DNA of 64,000 nucleotides from Roseovarius sp. (GCF_030373445.1 NZ_JAUCYU010000006.1:186001-250000), one strand, 5' to 3'; counted from the stretch's first letter, positions 44,258-53,577 are shown. A program made the numbers and translations. Notes: generated by a model not told the origin, from the letters alone.

Positions 44258-45613
44258 TTAAGAGGCGTCCACGACGGGGCGCGCGGCCTGCGAAACCGGC
44301 TTCCCGGCCAGCGAATTGGCCCCGCTTTCGATGATTTCGACCTCGGAAAGCTCGCCCGGCTGCGCATCAGATTCGGCCACGTGGACGGCATGCAGGTAGT
44401 CCGACTTGCCCACCATCTGGCCGGGCAGGCGCCCCGGTTTCTCGAACAGCACCTTCACCCGGCGGCCGACCATCGAATCCTGCACCGCGCGCTGCTGGCG
44501 GGTGATCAGCGCCTGCAGCCGCTGCAGCCGCTCCGACGCCTCGTCCTCGTCGACCATCGCCCGTTCCGCGGCGGGCGTGCCGGGGCGCGGGGAGTACTTG
44601 AAGGAAAAGGCGTAACCGTACTGAACTTCCTCGATCAGGTCGAGCGTCGCCTGGAAATCGGCCTCGGTCTCCTCCGGGAAACCGACGATGAAATCTCCGG
44701 ACATCAGGATATCGGGCCGCGCCGCGCGGATCCGCTCGATCAACCGCAGGTAGCTCTCGGCGGTGTGGCTCCGGTTCATGCGTTTCAGGATCCGGTCGCT
44801 GCCGGACTGCACGGGAAGGTGCAGGTAGGGCATCAGCTTCTCGCATGCGCCATGGGCCGCGATCAGGTCGTCGCTCATGTCGTTGGGGTGCGAGGTGGTA
44901 AATCGGATGCGCTCCAGCCCGTCGATGTCGTTGAGCGCCCAGATCAGCCGCGCCAGCGACCAGTCGCCGCCATCCGGGCCCGGCCCGTGATAGGCGTTGA
45001 CGTTCTGGCCCAGCAGGGTGATCTCGCGCACGCCACGCTCGACCAGGTCGCGCGCCTCGTCCAGCACGCGGGCCGCAGGCCGGCTGACCTCGGCACCGCG
45101 GGTGTAAGGAACGACGCAGAAGGCGCAGAACTTGTCGCAGCCTTCCTGCACCGTCAGGAAGGCGGTCGGGCCGCGCTTGGCCTTGGGCCGGCCTTTCAGC
45201 GCGTCGAACTTGTCCTCGACCGGGAAATCGGTGTCGAGCGCCTTGGCCCCGCCCCGCGCCTTGGCCTCCAGCTCGGGCAGCCGGTGATAGCTTTGCGGGC
45301 CGACGACGAGGTCGACCATCGGCTGGCGGCGCATGATCTCCTCGCCCTCGGCCTGCGCCACGCAGCCCGCCACGCCGATCTTGAGATCGGGCCGCGCCTC
45401 CTTCAGCCCGCGGAACCGGCCCAGCTCGGAATAGACCTTCTCGGCCGCCTTCTCGCGGATATGACAGGTGTTCAGCAGGATCATGTCGGCATCGTCGGGC
45501 GATTGCGTCTCGACATAGCCCGCGCCGCCCATGGCCTCGGCCATGCGCTCGCTGTCATAGACGTTCATCTGGCATCCATAGGTCTTGATGTAGAGTTTCT
45601 TCGCCTCGGCCAT
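44258..45613 (-). CDS. miaB: tRNA-2-methylthio-N6-dimethylallyladenosine synthase
   Basis: A radical-SAM methylthiotransferase that adds a methylthio group to i6A37 in tRNA. The 451 residues have the UPF0004 domain ([47 protein letters not shown] for the auxiliary cluster Cys), the radical SAM site [17 protein letters not shown] (Cys x3 Cys x2 Cys) and a C-terminal TRAM domain (about 375-440). It is a single gene, divergent from the next. Confidence 0.96.
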   Translation of the reverse strand: MAEAKKLYIKTYGCQMNVYDSERMAEAMGGAGYVETQSPDDADMILLNTCHIREKAAEKVYSELGRFRGLKEARPDLKIGVAGCVAQAEGEEIMRRQPMVDLVVGPQSYHRLPELEAKARGGAKALDTDFPVEDKFDALKGRPKAKRGPTAFLTVQEGCDKFCAFCVVPYTRGAEVSRPAARVLDEARDLVERGVREITLLGQNVNAYHGPGPDGGDWSLARLIWALNDIDGLERIRFTTSHPNDMSDDLIAAHGACEKLMPYLHLPVQSGSDRILKRMNRSHTAESYLRLIERIRAARPDILMSGDFIVGFPEETEADFQATLDLIEEVQYGYAFSFKYSPRPGTPAAERAMVDEDEASERLQRLQALITRQQRAVQDSMVGRRVKVLFEKPGRLPGQMVGKSDYLHAVHVAESDAQPGELSEVEIIESGANSLAGKPVSQAARPVVDAS

Positions 45614-45745
45614 CGTATCTCGCGCCCCGGAGCTTGTGAGAAGGATCAGGGCGTTTCCCTACATCAAGGCCGGGGTCACTTGCAATGCATCGCGAATTGG
45701 CCGATTCTCGGGGCCGGGCCGCCAGGGGACAGACAGGGACGAGAA

Positions 45746-46615
45746 ATGCGCCATTCCAGCCTCAACGCATTCCTGTCGAACGGCGCCGCGCTGCTGGCGA
45801 AAGGGCCGGTCGCGCTGATCTTCGTCGAGGACGAGATCGAGATCGACAGCACCCTGCGCCACCATGTCGACCTGGGCTTCAAACAGGTGGTGGCCCTGAT
45901 GCCCCCGGCCTTCCCGCTGGCGGCCGACATCGCCCGCAAGGTCATCCGCGTCGACCACGACATCAAGCGCGCGGCGGGGTTCACCGACGTCATCAACCGG
46001 GTGATCGCGGCGGCGCCGGGCATCTGGCTCTATTACTGCTTCAACGCCGAGTACCTGTTCTTCCCGTTCTGCGAATCCCGCACCGTGGGCGAGCTGGCCA
46101 CCTTCCATGGCGAGGAGCGGCGCGACGCGATGCTCACCTACGTGATCGACATCTACGCGGGCGACCTGCATCGTCACGCCAACGCGGTCGCGCTGGAGGA
46201 CGCGAATCTCGACAAGTCGGGCTATTACGCGCTCGCCCGCACCGATCCCGACAATCACAACCACCCCAGGGAACGGCAGCTCGATTTCTACGGCGGCCTG
46301 CGCTGGCGCTACGAGGAGCATATCCCGCCCGAGCGGCGCAAGATCGACCGGATCTCGCTCTTCAAGGCCAAGCCCGGCCTTGTCCTGCGCGAAAACCACA
46401 CGTTTTCCGACGAGGAATACAACACCTATGCCTGCCCCTGGCACAACAACCTGACGGCGGCGGTGGTATCCTTCCGCACCGCCAAGGCGCTCAAGACCAA
46501 CCCGGGCTCGACCTTCGACATCCACGATTTCCGCTGGCACAACTCGGCCCCGTTCGAATGGCATTCGCGCCAGCTGCTCGACCTCGGCCTGATGGAGCCG
46601 GGCCAGTGGTTCTAG
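45746..46615 (+). CDS. Uncharacterised protein, possibly glycosyltransferase-like
   Basis: The 289 residues are soluble with no signal peptide. The beginning (GPVALIFVEDEIEIDSTLRHHVDLGFKQVVALMPPAF) has the alternating pattern of a GT-A nucleotide-binding start. The remainder is rich in His, Trp and Tyr (NTYACPWHNNL, STFDIHDFRWHNSAPFEWHS). The whole is typical of a conserved roseobacter family sometimes labelled 'glycosyltransferase family 2', which I cannot confirm. I chose ATG 45746 (MRHSSLNAF); the same frame is open far upstream only as a shadow of miaB. Confidence 0.6.
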   Translation: MRHSSLNAFLSNGAALLAKGPVALIFVEDEIEIDSTLRHHVDLGFKQVVALMPPAFPLAADIARKVIRVDHDIKRAAGFTDVINRVIAAAPGIWLYYCFNAEYLFFPFCESRTVGELATFHGEERRDAMLTYVIDIYAGDLHRHANAVALEDANLDKSGYYALARTDPDNHNHPRERQLDFYGGLRWRYEEHIPPERRKIDRISLFKAKPGLVLRENHTFSDEEYNTYACPWHNNLTAAVVSFRTAKALKTNPGSTFDIHDFRWHNSAPFEWHSRQLLDLGLMEPGQWF

Positions 46616-46625
46616 ACGCAAGCCC

Positions 46626-46671
46626 CCGAAATCTTTAAAAGATTTCGGCCCGTTTTCTTTTCAAGAAAACG
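46626..46671. repeat. Paired palindromes
   Basis: CCGAAATCTTT-A-AAAGATTTCGG (46626-46648) followed by CGTTTTCTT-TTC-AAGAAAACG (46651-46671). The second half is identical to that at 3793-3813. Confidence 0.87.
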
Positions 46672-46773
46672 CCCCACCCCCCCTGTATCGCCCTGAAATT
46701 GGCCCAATCCGGTCGACCCCGCGCCCATTTCGCCCGTCATACCCCGCCCCGAGGCAGTCATGAGGGTGGCAGA

Positions 46774-47820
46774 ATGACCATGCAGACCGATATCCTGGCC
46801 GGCGGATCGGCGATCGGCCCGGCGCTCTGGCGCATCCGGCTGCTGATCGGGCTTGTTGCCCTGCACTTCCTCGGCATCTACGCCGCCTGCCTGCTCCTTG
46901 GCCACCCGTTCGGCTCGGGCACCGCCGCGACGCTGATCAGCCTGCTGCAACTGCAGGTGCCGCTCTTCCTGGTGATCCTGCTCTTCTGGCGCTTCGGCTG
47001 GATGATCGTCAAAGTCCGCCCCAGGCGCCCGATCACGTGGTTCGCCAACGACCTCAAGGACACCCTCCTCGACCGCGACCGCATCTTCACCGGCATCTTC
47101 GCCTTCCTCGCCATGTGCCTCTTTGCCGGCAGTTTCACGGTGGGCAAGGACCTGATCCCGCTGATCAACCCGTTCTCGTGGGATCCCACCTTCGCCTGGC
47201 TCGACCGCGCGCTGCACGGCGGCACCGACCCGTGGCAACTGCTCTTCCACCTCACCGGCACGCCCGCCATCACCACGGCGATCAACGCCGCCTATCACCT
47301 CTGGCTGATGCTGGCCTATTTCCTGATCTTCGTGGCCTGCTTCAACGTCTCGCGCCACGACAAGCACCGCCACTACCTGGTGGCCGACGTGCTCTGCTGG
47401 GTGATCGGCGGCAACATCCTCGCCACGCTCTTCTCCTCCGTCGGCCCGGTCTATTACGAGGCCTTCGGCTACGGCGCGGATTTCGTGCCCCTGATGGACA
47501 CGCTCCGCGCCTTCCACGAGATCAGCCCGGTCTGGGCGCTCGACCTGCAGGCGATGCTGCTCGACGGCTACATGAATGACGGCCCGGTCCGGGGCATCTC
47601 GGCCATGCCCTCGATGCACGTGGCCTCGACCGTGACGATGACGCTCTACGCCTTCTCGGTCTCCCGCGTCTTCGGCTGGATCATGACCGGGTTCGCGGCG
47701 CTGATCCTGGTGGGTTCGGTCCAGCTTGGCTGGCACTACGCCATCGACGGGTACTTTTCCATCGCCCTGTCGCTCGGCTGCTGGGCCCTCGCCCGCCGGT
47801 TGCTGCGCGGCTTCGCCTGA
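46774..47820 (+). CDS. PAP2-superfamily membrane phosphatase/transferase
   Basis: A 348-residue protein with about six to seven helices. Motifs match the PAP2/inositolphosphotransferase group: ISAMPSMHVASTVTM (about 275-289, catalytic His) and LGWHYAIDGYFSIAL (about 313-327, second His). Such enzymes act on lipid phosphates or undecaprenyl-linked substrates at the membrane. ATG 46774 (MTMQTDIL) was chosen over the longer frame because the hydrophobic core starts soon after. It is convergent with ribE. Confidence 0.82.
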   Translation: MTMQTDILAGGSAIGPALWRIRLLIGLVALHFLGIYAACLLLGHPFGSGTAATLISLLQLQVPLFLVILLFWRFGWMIVKVRPRRPITWFANDLKDTLLDRDRIFTGIFAFLAMCLFAGSFTVGKDLIPLINPFSWDPTFAWLDRALHGGTDPWQLLFHLTGTPAITTAINAAYHLWLMLAYFLIFVACFNVSRHDKHRHYLVADVLCWVIGGNILATLFSSVGPVYYEAFGYGADFVPLMDTLRAFHEISPVWALDLQAMLLDGYMNDGPVRGISAMPSMHVASTVTMTLYAFSVSRVFGWIMTGFAALILVGSVQLGWHYAIDGYFSIALSLGCWALARRLLRGFA

Positions 47821-47827
47821 GGGGCGC

Positions 47828-47897
47828 GTGCCGGGCTGAAGCCCGGCCTACGACGGCCACACGCCCGGCTCCCGTAGGCCGGGCTTCAGCCCGGCAC
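47828..47897. repeat. Perfect 25-bp inverted repeat between convergent PAP2 and ribE
   Basis: Arms at 47828-47852 and 47873-47897 are exact reverse complements, beginning GTGCCGGGCTGAAGCCCGGC. Each arm is itself a palindrome (GCCGGGCT-GA-AGCCCGGC), so the sequence can form either one long or two short hairpins. It is a REP/BIME-like layout and likely terminates both genes. Confidence 0.85.
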
Positions 47898-47931
47898 CAC
47901 CGGCCCTACCGACCCGCCACCACGCGCGCCC

Positions 47932-48525
47932 TCACCCTGCCACGACCTCCTGCAACCGCGCCACGTACCGCGCCAGGGTGTCGATCTCGAGGTTCACCCG
48001 GTCGCCGACCGTCACGTCGCCCCAGGTCGTCACCTCCTTGGTATGGGGGATGAAGTTGATGCCGAAGTCGCGCCCCTCAACCTCGTTCACCGTCAGCGAC
48101 GTGCCGTTCAGCGCCACCGAGCCCTTGGGCGCGATGAACCGCTCCAGCCCCTCGGGCGCCCGAAGCGTCACCCGCGTGCTGTCGCCCTCGTCGTGCAGCT
48201 CGACCACCTCGGCAATCCCGTCGACATGGCCCGACACGATATGCCCGCCCAGCTCGTCGCCCACCTTCAGCGACCGCTCGAGATTCACCCGTTTCCCCTC
48301 GGCCCAGCTATCGAGGTTGGTCTTCGACACCGTCTCGGCCGAGATATCCACGTCGAACCAGCCATCGCCCTTGCCGACCACCGTCAGGCACACCCCGTCG
48401 CAGCAGATCGAGGCGCCCATGTCGACCCGGGCCATGTCGTAGCGCGTGCCGATCCGGGCGCGCAGGTCGCCGCGCTGCTCGGTCTGCCGCACCTCGCCCA
48501 CATCCGTGATGATCCCCGTGAACAT
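47932..48525 (-). CDS. ribE: Riboflavin synthase alpha chain
   Basis: The enzyme converts two 6,7-dimethyl-8-ribityllumazine molecules to riboflavin. The 197 residues hold two lumazine-binding repeats: MFTGIITDVGEVRQ...SICCDGVCLTVVG and HIVSGHVDG...VALNGTSLTVNEV. MFTGII at ATG 48525 is the invariant N-terminus; the frame extends upstream but without homology. The alternative symbol ribC is used in some genomes. No other rib gene is in the window. Confidence 0.96.
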   Translation of the reverse strand: MFTGIITDVGEVRQTEQRGDLRARIGTRYDMARVDMGASICCDGVCLTVVGKGDGWFDVDISAETVSKTNLDSWAEGKRVNLERSLKVGDELGGHIVSGHVDGIAEVVELHDEGDSTRVTLRAPEGLERFIAPKGSVALNGTSLTVNEVEGRDFGINFIPHTKEVTTWGDVTVGDRVNLEIDTLARYVARLQEVVAG

Positions 48526-48667
48526 GCGCCGCCTCCTTTGGCCATCGTCCCGCCTGCACCTACCGCCCGGCAGCCCTGCGAACAAGACCGCACACCGATT
48601 AAGACTTAATTTCGCCCCACTCCCATACTAGTAAACACGGGAACGAGGTAGTGGGTATGATGTGACC

Positions 48668-49954
48668 ATGGTTTCGGGCAACGAACGGGTTTTCCTGTTT
48701 CTGCAAGGGCCGCACGGGCCGTTCTTCAGCAAGCTGGGCCGGATGATCCGGCGCACCGGCGCGGCCGTCTGGCGCGTCGGCTTCAACGCGGGCGACCGCG
48801 CCTTCTGGAAAGACGGCAAAAGCTACATCCCCTATACCCAACCCGCCAGCGAATGGCCCGACCGCTTCCGCGCCATCGTCGCCGAGAAGGGCGTGACCGA
48901 CCTTGTCCTCTACGGCGACATGCGCCCCATCCATGCCGAGGCCGTCGCGGCGGCCAAAAAGCTCGGCCTTACGGTGCATGTGTTCGAGGAAGGCTACATG
49001 CGCCCGTACTGGGTCACATACGAACGCGGCGGCTCCAACGGCAATTCCCGGCTGATGGAGATGAGCGTCTCGCACATGCGCAAGGCGCTGGAAAACTCCG
49101 ACATGGACACCGCCCTGCCCCCGGCAAGCTGGGGCGACATGCGCCAGCACATCTTCTACGGCGCGGCCTATCACGGCTGCGTGCTCCTGCTGAACCGGCG
49201 CTACCGCGGCTTCCGGCCCCACCGCGCCATGACCGTCCGGCAGGAATTCGCCCTCTACCTCAAGCGGCTCCTGCTGATGCCCGCCCAGGCCATCGAACGC
49301 CGTATCGCCACCCTGCGCATCCGCCATGGCGGCTTTCCCTACCACCTCGCGCTCCTGCAGCTCGAACACGATTCCTCGTTCCAGTCGCACTCCCCCTTCT
49401 CGACCATGTCCGACTTCCTCGAAACCGTGGTCGAGGCCTTCTCGCAAGGCGCGCCGCAACATCACCACCTTGTCGTCAAGGCCCACCCGCTCGAAGACGG
49501 CCGCGTGCCGATCCGCCGCGACCTGCGCCGCCTCGCCCGCCAGTACGGCATCTATGACCGCGTGCATTTCGTCCGCGGCGGCAAGCTTGCCCAGCTCCTC
49601 GACGAGGCCCGCAGCGCCGTCACCGTCAATTCCACCGCCGCCCAGCAGGTGCTCTGGCGCGGCATCCCGCTCAAGACCTTCGGCGACGCGGTCTACGCCA
49701 AACCCGAGTTCGTCTCCACCAAGCCCCTGCGCGATTTCTTCCAGCTGGCCGAACGGCCCGACCGCAAGGCCTATGCCGATTACCGCCGCTACCTCCTCGA
49801 AACCAGCCAGGTCGCGGGCGGCTTCTACTCCGCCTCCGGCCGCCGCCAGCTCCTCCGGCAGGCCGTCGACATGATGCTCATCCCCGAGGACCCCTACGAG
49901 GCACTCGAGTCGGGAACCGCGGCCCCGAGGCAACAGTTGCGGGTCGTTACCTGA
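48668..49954 (+). CDS. kpsS: Capsular polysaccharide export protein KpsS (beta-Kdo transferase)
   Basis: KpsS adds the first Kdo of the poly-Kdo linker joining group 2-type capsules to a lipid. The 428 residues open with VFLFLQGPHGPFFSKLGRMI, then GFNAGDRAF, VFEEGYMRPYWVTYERGG (about 108-125, highly characteristic), KAHPLEDG and VTVNSTAAQQVLWRGIPLKT in the second Rossmann half. The start is uncertain: ATG 48668 or GTG 48662; no good ribosome site is seen. It is first of the kpsS, Wza/KpsD-like, kpsC group. Confidence 0.9.
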   Translation: MVSGNERVFLFLQGPHGPFFSKLGRMIRRTGAAVWRVGFNAGDRAFWKDGKSYIPYTQPASEWPDRFRAIVAEKGVTDLVLYGDMRPIHAEAVAAAKKLGLTVHVFEEGYMRPYWVTYERGGSNGNSRLMEMSVSHMRKALENSDMDTALPPASWGDMRQHIFYGAAYHGCVLLLNRRYRGFRPHRAMTVRQEFALYLKRLLLMPAQAIERRIATLRIRHGGFPYHLALLQLEHDSSFQSHSPFSTMSDFLETVVEAFSQGAPQHHHLVVKAHPLEDGRVPIRRDLRRLARQYGIYDRVHFVRGGKLAQLLDEARSAVTVNSTAAQQVLWRGIPLKTFGDAVYAKPEFVSTKPLRDFFQLAERPDRKAYADYRRYLLETSQVAGGFYSASGRRQLLRQAVDMMLIPEDPYEALESGTAAPRQQLRVVT

Positions 49955-49977
49955 CGGGCACAATTTCTAGCGCTGGA

Positions 49978-50012
49978 TTTTTCCTCCGGATTCCGTTACC
50001 TTGGAGGAAAAA
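49978..50012. terminator. Symmetric A/T-flanked hairpin between kpsS and the export lipoprotein gene
   Basis: TTTTTCCTCC (49978-49987) and GGAGGAAAAA (50003-50012) are exact complements around a 15-nt loop. The plus-strand transcript ends the stem with As and not Us, so it is a poor plus-strand terminator; on the minus strand it would end in Us. It may instead be a leader structure. Confidence 0.5.
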
Positions 50013-50050
50013 CCTGAGGCAGAATAATAATAGGTCGAGGAGACCGAGCA

Positions 50051-51196
50051 GTGAAAACCCGTTCAACCCGCTGGGCGAGAACCGTCGCCCTGACTCTCGT
50101 TGTGGCGATGGTCGCCTCCTGTGGCCTGCCGCGCGTCGGTCCCAACAAGCGTGAAATCTACGCCGGCTCGGTCCAGCGGCAGGGCGATGCCTTCGTCGTC
50201 GCCGTGAACGATCGCGTCACCCGCGCCACCGCCGTCCAGCCCGCCCTGGGCTTCACCGAGGACTTCAAGCGCGCCGGCCTCGTCGGCTCCGACACGATCC
50301 GCCCGGGCGACACGCTCGGCATCACCGTGTGGGAAAACGTCGAGGACGGCCTGCTCGTCAACGAGGGCGTCTCCGCCGCCGTGCTCGACGAGGTGCAGGT
50401 CGACGGCGCCGGGTTCATATTCATTCCCTACGCCGGCCGCATCCGCGCCGCCGGCAACACGCCCGAGGCGATCCGCCGGATCATCACCCAGAAGCTCGAC
50501 GTGCAGACCCCCGACCCCCAGGTCGAGGTGCGCCGCCTGGCGGGTGACGGGGCGACCGTCTCGCTGATCGGCTCGGTCGGCGCCCAGGGCGTCTACCCGA
50601 TCGAACGGCCCACCCGCACGCTCTCGACCATGCTGGCCGCCGCCGGCGGCGTCACGGTCGAACCCGAGGTGGCCCAGATCACAGTCATGCGCGGCGACCA
50701 GCGCTCCAAGGTCTGGTTCCAGGACCTCTTCAAGCATCCCGGCTTCGACATCGCCCTGCGCGGCGGCGACCGGATCCTTGTCGAGGAAGACACCCGCGCC
50801 TTCACCGCCCTCGGCGCCACCGGCGCCCAGGCCCGCCTGCCCTTCGACAGCCCGACCCTCTCGGCGGTCGAGGCCATCGCCCAGGTGGGCGGCCTGCAAT
50901 CGTCGACCGCCGACCCGACGGGCGTCTTCATCCTGCGCAACGAGCCGGCGGAAATCGCCAACATGGTGCTCGGCCGCAACGACCTCATCGGCGCCCAGCG
51001 CATGGTCTACGTGCTCGACCTGACCCGCCCCAACGGCATGTTCATGGCCCGCGACTTCGCGGTGCGCGACGATGACACGATCTACGTGACCGAGGCGCCC
51101 TTCGCCCAGTGGAGCAAGGTGATCTCGGCCCTGACCGGCTCGCTCGGCTCGATCGGTTCCGTGGCCACGGCGGTCGATACGCTCGGCGGATCGTGA
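50051..51196 (+). CDS. Outer-membrane polysaccharide export lipoprotein (Wza/KpsD-like)
   Basis: The 381 residues begin with a lipoprotein signal (MKTRSTRWARTVALTLVVAMVASCG, lipobox Cys about 24). A Poly_export domain follows (about 80-165, DTIRPGDTLGITVWEN, GFIFIPYAGRIRAAGNTPE), then SLBB-like repeats (about 170-260 and 270-370, VSLIGSVGAQGVYPI, RGGDRILVEEDTRAFTALGATG). Proteins of this type form the outer-membrane channel for capsule export. AGGAGA lies before the ATG. The stop overlaps the GTG start of kpsC. Confidence 0.9.
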   Translation: MKTRSTRWARTVALTLVVAMVASCGLPRVGPNKREIYAGSVQRQGDAFVVAVNDRVTRATAVQPALGFTEDFKRAGLVGSDTIRPGDTLGITVWENVEDGLLVNEGVSAAVLDEVQVDGAGFIFIPYAGRIRAAGNTPEAIRRIITQKLDVQTPDPQVEVRRLAGDGATVSLIGSVGAQGVYPIERPTRTLSTMLAAAGGVTVEPEVAQITVMRGDQRSKVWFQDLFKHPGFDIALRGGDRILVEEDTRAFTALGATGAQARLPFDSPTLSAVEAIAQVGGLQSSTADPTGVFILRNEPAEIANMVLGRNDLIGAQRMVYVLDLTRPNGMFMARDFAVRDDDTIYVTEAPFAQWSKVISALTGSLGSIGSVATAVDTLGGS

Positions 51197-53220
51197 CACC
51201 AGACCAGAACGACGGCAAACCCGCCGGCCACGCAGGTGACCGGCGGGTTTTCTATTTCAACGCCGGGTTCTTCCGCCAGGCCCGCGTCCGCCGGATCATG
51301 GAACTGGCAGGCTACCCCCTCCGCCTCGGCAAGCCCGGCCCCGACGATCTGATCGCCGTCTGGGGCCACTCCCCCTACGCCACCCGGGGCGAGAAAATCG
51401 CCGAAGCCACCGGCGCCGGCCTCATCCGGATCGAGGACATCTTCCTCCGCTCCCTCTTCCCCGGCCGCAGCGGCGAACCGCCGCTCGGCCTCGCCATCGA
51501 CAGCCAGGGCGTCCATTTCAACCCCAACACCCCCTCCGACCTCGAAACCCTGCTGGCCACCCACCCGCTCGACGACACCGTGCTGATGGATCGTGCCCGC
51601 GGCGCCATCGCCCGCATCCACGAGGCGCATCTCACCAAGTACACCGGCTTCGACGCCGGGCACCCCGTGCCGGAGCCCGGCTACGTCCTCGTCATCGACC
51701 AGACCAAGGGCGATGCCAGCGTCACCCACGGCAACGCCGACGCCAACACCTTCCGCGAGATGCTCTACTACGCGCAGGAGGAAAACCCCGGCGCCCGCAT
51801 CCTGGTCAAGATCCATCCCGAAACCCAGCACGCCCACCGCGACGGCTATTTCTCCGGCGAAGACGAATCCGGGCGCGTCCGGCTGTTCTCCGACGCGGTC
51901 AGCCCCTGGGCCCTGCTCGAGGGCGCCATCGCCGTCTATACCGTCTCCTCGCAACTGGGCTTCGAGGCGATCTTCGCCGGCCACCGCCCCCGCGTCTTCG
52001 GCCAGCCCTTCTATGCCGGCTGGGGCCTCACCGACGACCGCCACCCGCTCAATCTCCCCCGCCGCGGCCGCCGCCTCTCCAAGGCGCAACTCTTCGCCGC
52101 CACGATGATCCTTTACCCCCGCTGGTACGACCCCTACCGCGACCGGCTAGGCACGTTGGAAGACGCCATTTCCGCGCTCGAGGCGCAAACCCGCGCCTGG
52201 CGCGAAGACCGCCACGGCTGGGCCGCCTACGCCATGCGCCTGTGGAAACGCAAACCCCTGCAACGCTTCTTCGGCCGGCACGAGGCCCTGCGCTTCGCCG
52301 CCGACTCCCTGCCCGCCGGGCCCCGCCCCGCCATGGTCTGGGCCTCGAAACCGCAGGTCGCCCCCGAAGGCGCGGTCCGGGTGGAAGACGGCTTCCTGCG
52401 CTCCCGCGGCCTCGGCGCCGACCTGATCCCGCCCCTGTCGCTCGTCTGCGACGATCTCGGCATCTACTACGACCCCTCGACGGAAAGCCGCCTCGAACGC
52501 CTCATCGCCCAGCGCGCCGAACTGCGCCCCGACCAGCAGGCCCGCGCCGAGGCCCTGATCAAGACGCTGACCCGCCAGCGCCTCAGCAAGTACAACCTCG
52601 GCGACACCGCCCCCGACCTGCCCTCGGGCCACCTGATCCTCGTGCCCGGACAGGTCGAGGATGACGCCTCCATCAAGCTCGGCGCGGGCGAGATCCACAC
52701 CAACCTCGCGCTGCTGGAAAAAGCCCGCGCCGAGAACCCCGACGCCGTGATCCTCTACAAGCCGCACCCGGACGTCGAAGCGGGCCTCCGCACCGGCCAC
52801 GTCGCCCAAACCGACCTCGACCGCCTCGCCGACATGGTCCTGCCCCGCACCAACCCCGCCGACCTCCTCGACCGGGTCGACGAGGTCTGGACCATGACCT
52901 CGCTGATGGGCTTCGAGGCCCTGCTGCGCGGCGTCAAGGTCACCACCACCGGCGCGCCCTTCTACGCCGGCTGGGGCCTCACCCGAGACCTCGGCCGGAC
53001 CCCCGCCCGCCGCGCGGCCCGGCCGTCTCTCGAAGGCCTCGTCCACGCCACCCTCATCGACTACCCCCGCTACCACGACCCGGTCACCGACCTCCCCTGC
53101 CCGGTCGAGGTGGTGGCCGACCGATTGGCCGCGGGCACCGTGCCCCGCCCCTCCCGCGCCAATAGGGCGCTGGCGAAACTGCAGGGGGTGTTCGCGTCTT
53201 ACGCGGGGTGGTGGCGGTAG
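51193..53220 (+). CDS. kpsC: Capsular polysaccharide biosynthesis protein KpsC (poly-Kdo linker synthase)
   Basis: KpsC extends the Kdo linker with alternating beta-2,4 and beta-2,7 bonds. The 675 residues are two related glycosyltransferase halves: SSQLGFEAIFAGHRPRVFGQ followed by PFYAGWGLT (about 255-285), and TSLMGFEALLRGVKV followed by TTTGAPFYAGWGLT (about 570-600). GTG 51193 is chosen because it overlaps the previous stop (GTGA) and homology starts soon after (VFYFNAGFFRQARVRRIMEL); the ATG at 51109 would lie deep in the preceding gene. ABC transporter genes (kpsM/T/E) are not in the window. Confidence 0.92.
   Translation: MTPDQNDGKPAGHAGDRRVFYFNAGFFRQARVRRIMELAGYPLRLGKPGPDDLIAVWGHSPYATRGEKIAEATGAGLIRIEDIFLRSLFPGRSGEPPLGLAIDSQGVHFNPNTPSDLETLLATHPLDDTVLMDRARGAIARIHEAHLTKYTGFDAGHPVPEPGYVLVIDQTKGDASVTHGNADANTFREMLYYAQEENPGARILVKIHPETQHAHRDGYFSGEDESGRVRLFSDAVSPWALLEGAIAVYTVSSQLGFEAIFAGHRPRVFGQPFYAGWGLTDDRHPLNLPRRGRRLSKAQLFAATMILYPRWYDPYRDRLGTLEDAISALEAQTRAWREDRHGWAAYAMRLWKRKPLQRFFGRHEALRFAADSLPAGPRPAMVWASKPQVAPEGAVRVEDGFLRSRGLGADLIPPLSLVCDDLGIYYDPSTESRLERLIAQRAELRPDQQARAEALIKTLTRQRLSKYNLGDTAPDLPSGHLILVPGQVEDDASIKLGAGEIHTNLALLEKARAENPDAVILYKPHPDVEAGLRTGHVAQTDLDRLADMVLPRTNPADLLDRVDEVWTMTSLMGFEALLRGVKVTTTGAPFYAGWGLTRDLGRTPARRAARPSLEGLVHATLIDYPRYHDPVTDLPCPVEVVADRLAAGTVPRPSRANRALAKLQGVFASYAGWWR
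51218..51254 (+). promoter_or_regulatory. Terminator-like hairpin at the start of kpsC
   Basis: AACCCGCCGG (51218-51227) and CCGGCGGGTT (51240-51249) are perfect complements around a 12-nt loop, followed by TTCTATTT. It lies within codons 9-21 of kpsC and may reduce or regulate transcription into kpsC (attenuation or polarity). Function is inferred only from shape. Confidence 0.5.
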
Positions 53221-53241
53221 GGGAACGGTCCCGAAGACCCT

Positions 53242-53403
53242 GCGCGGAATCAAGGGCGAAGCCCGCCGCGCATCGGCGGGCCGTCCCGACGGCACGGCGA
53301 TTTGGCAATTGAAGTGCCACGCTCGAACGATGGAAGTACTTGGCAGACATAAACTGCCCCTCACCACCGTCGGTTCGCCGCACCACGGCCCGCCGATGCG
53401 CGG
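53242..53403. repeat. Intergenic inverted-repeat element, copy C (inverted)
   Basis: It has perfect 17-bp TIRs CCGCGCATCGGCGGGCC (53266-53282) and GGCCCGCCGATGCGCGG (53387-53403) and a 138-bp core. It is in the opposite orientation to copies A and B: its reverse complement aligns with copy B along the full length. The shared flank GCGCGGAATCAAGGGC begins at 53242. It lies in the gene-free 53221-53656 interval between kpsC and lysC, together with the 83-bp block. Confidence 0.83.
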
Positions 53404-53494
53404 CTCCTCACCCTGTGCGCAAAATCCTCCGACCCACATCTCGTGGCTTACCCCACCGCACGCCACATTCACCCTCGCCCGATACCGCCCCCGC

Positions 53495-53577
53495 ACCGAC
53501 GCGATACCGACGGAATACCGACGTGATACCGACGTCACGATCCCTTCAAAACAACGCCGTTAACCTTCGAATCGCCG
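53495..53577. repeat. 83-bp conserved block with four 11-bp units (copy 2)
   Basis: Identical to 10643-10725 and in the same orientation relative to the gene downstream; it ends 79 bp before the lysC start. The 91 bp between element C and this block do not match the corresponding spacer at the folB locus, so the block is a unit of its own. Confidence 0.85.

Noticed and set aside
44381-46615. A 744-residue plus-strand frame across miaB
   Set aside because: It is the antisense shadow of miaB joined in frame to the real gene that starts at 45746.
49978-50012. Plus-strand terminator after kpsS
   Set aside because: The stem ends in As and not Us on the plus-strand transcript, so it was kept only as a hairpin of unsure role.
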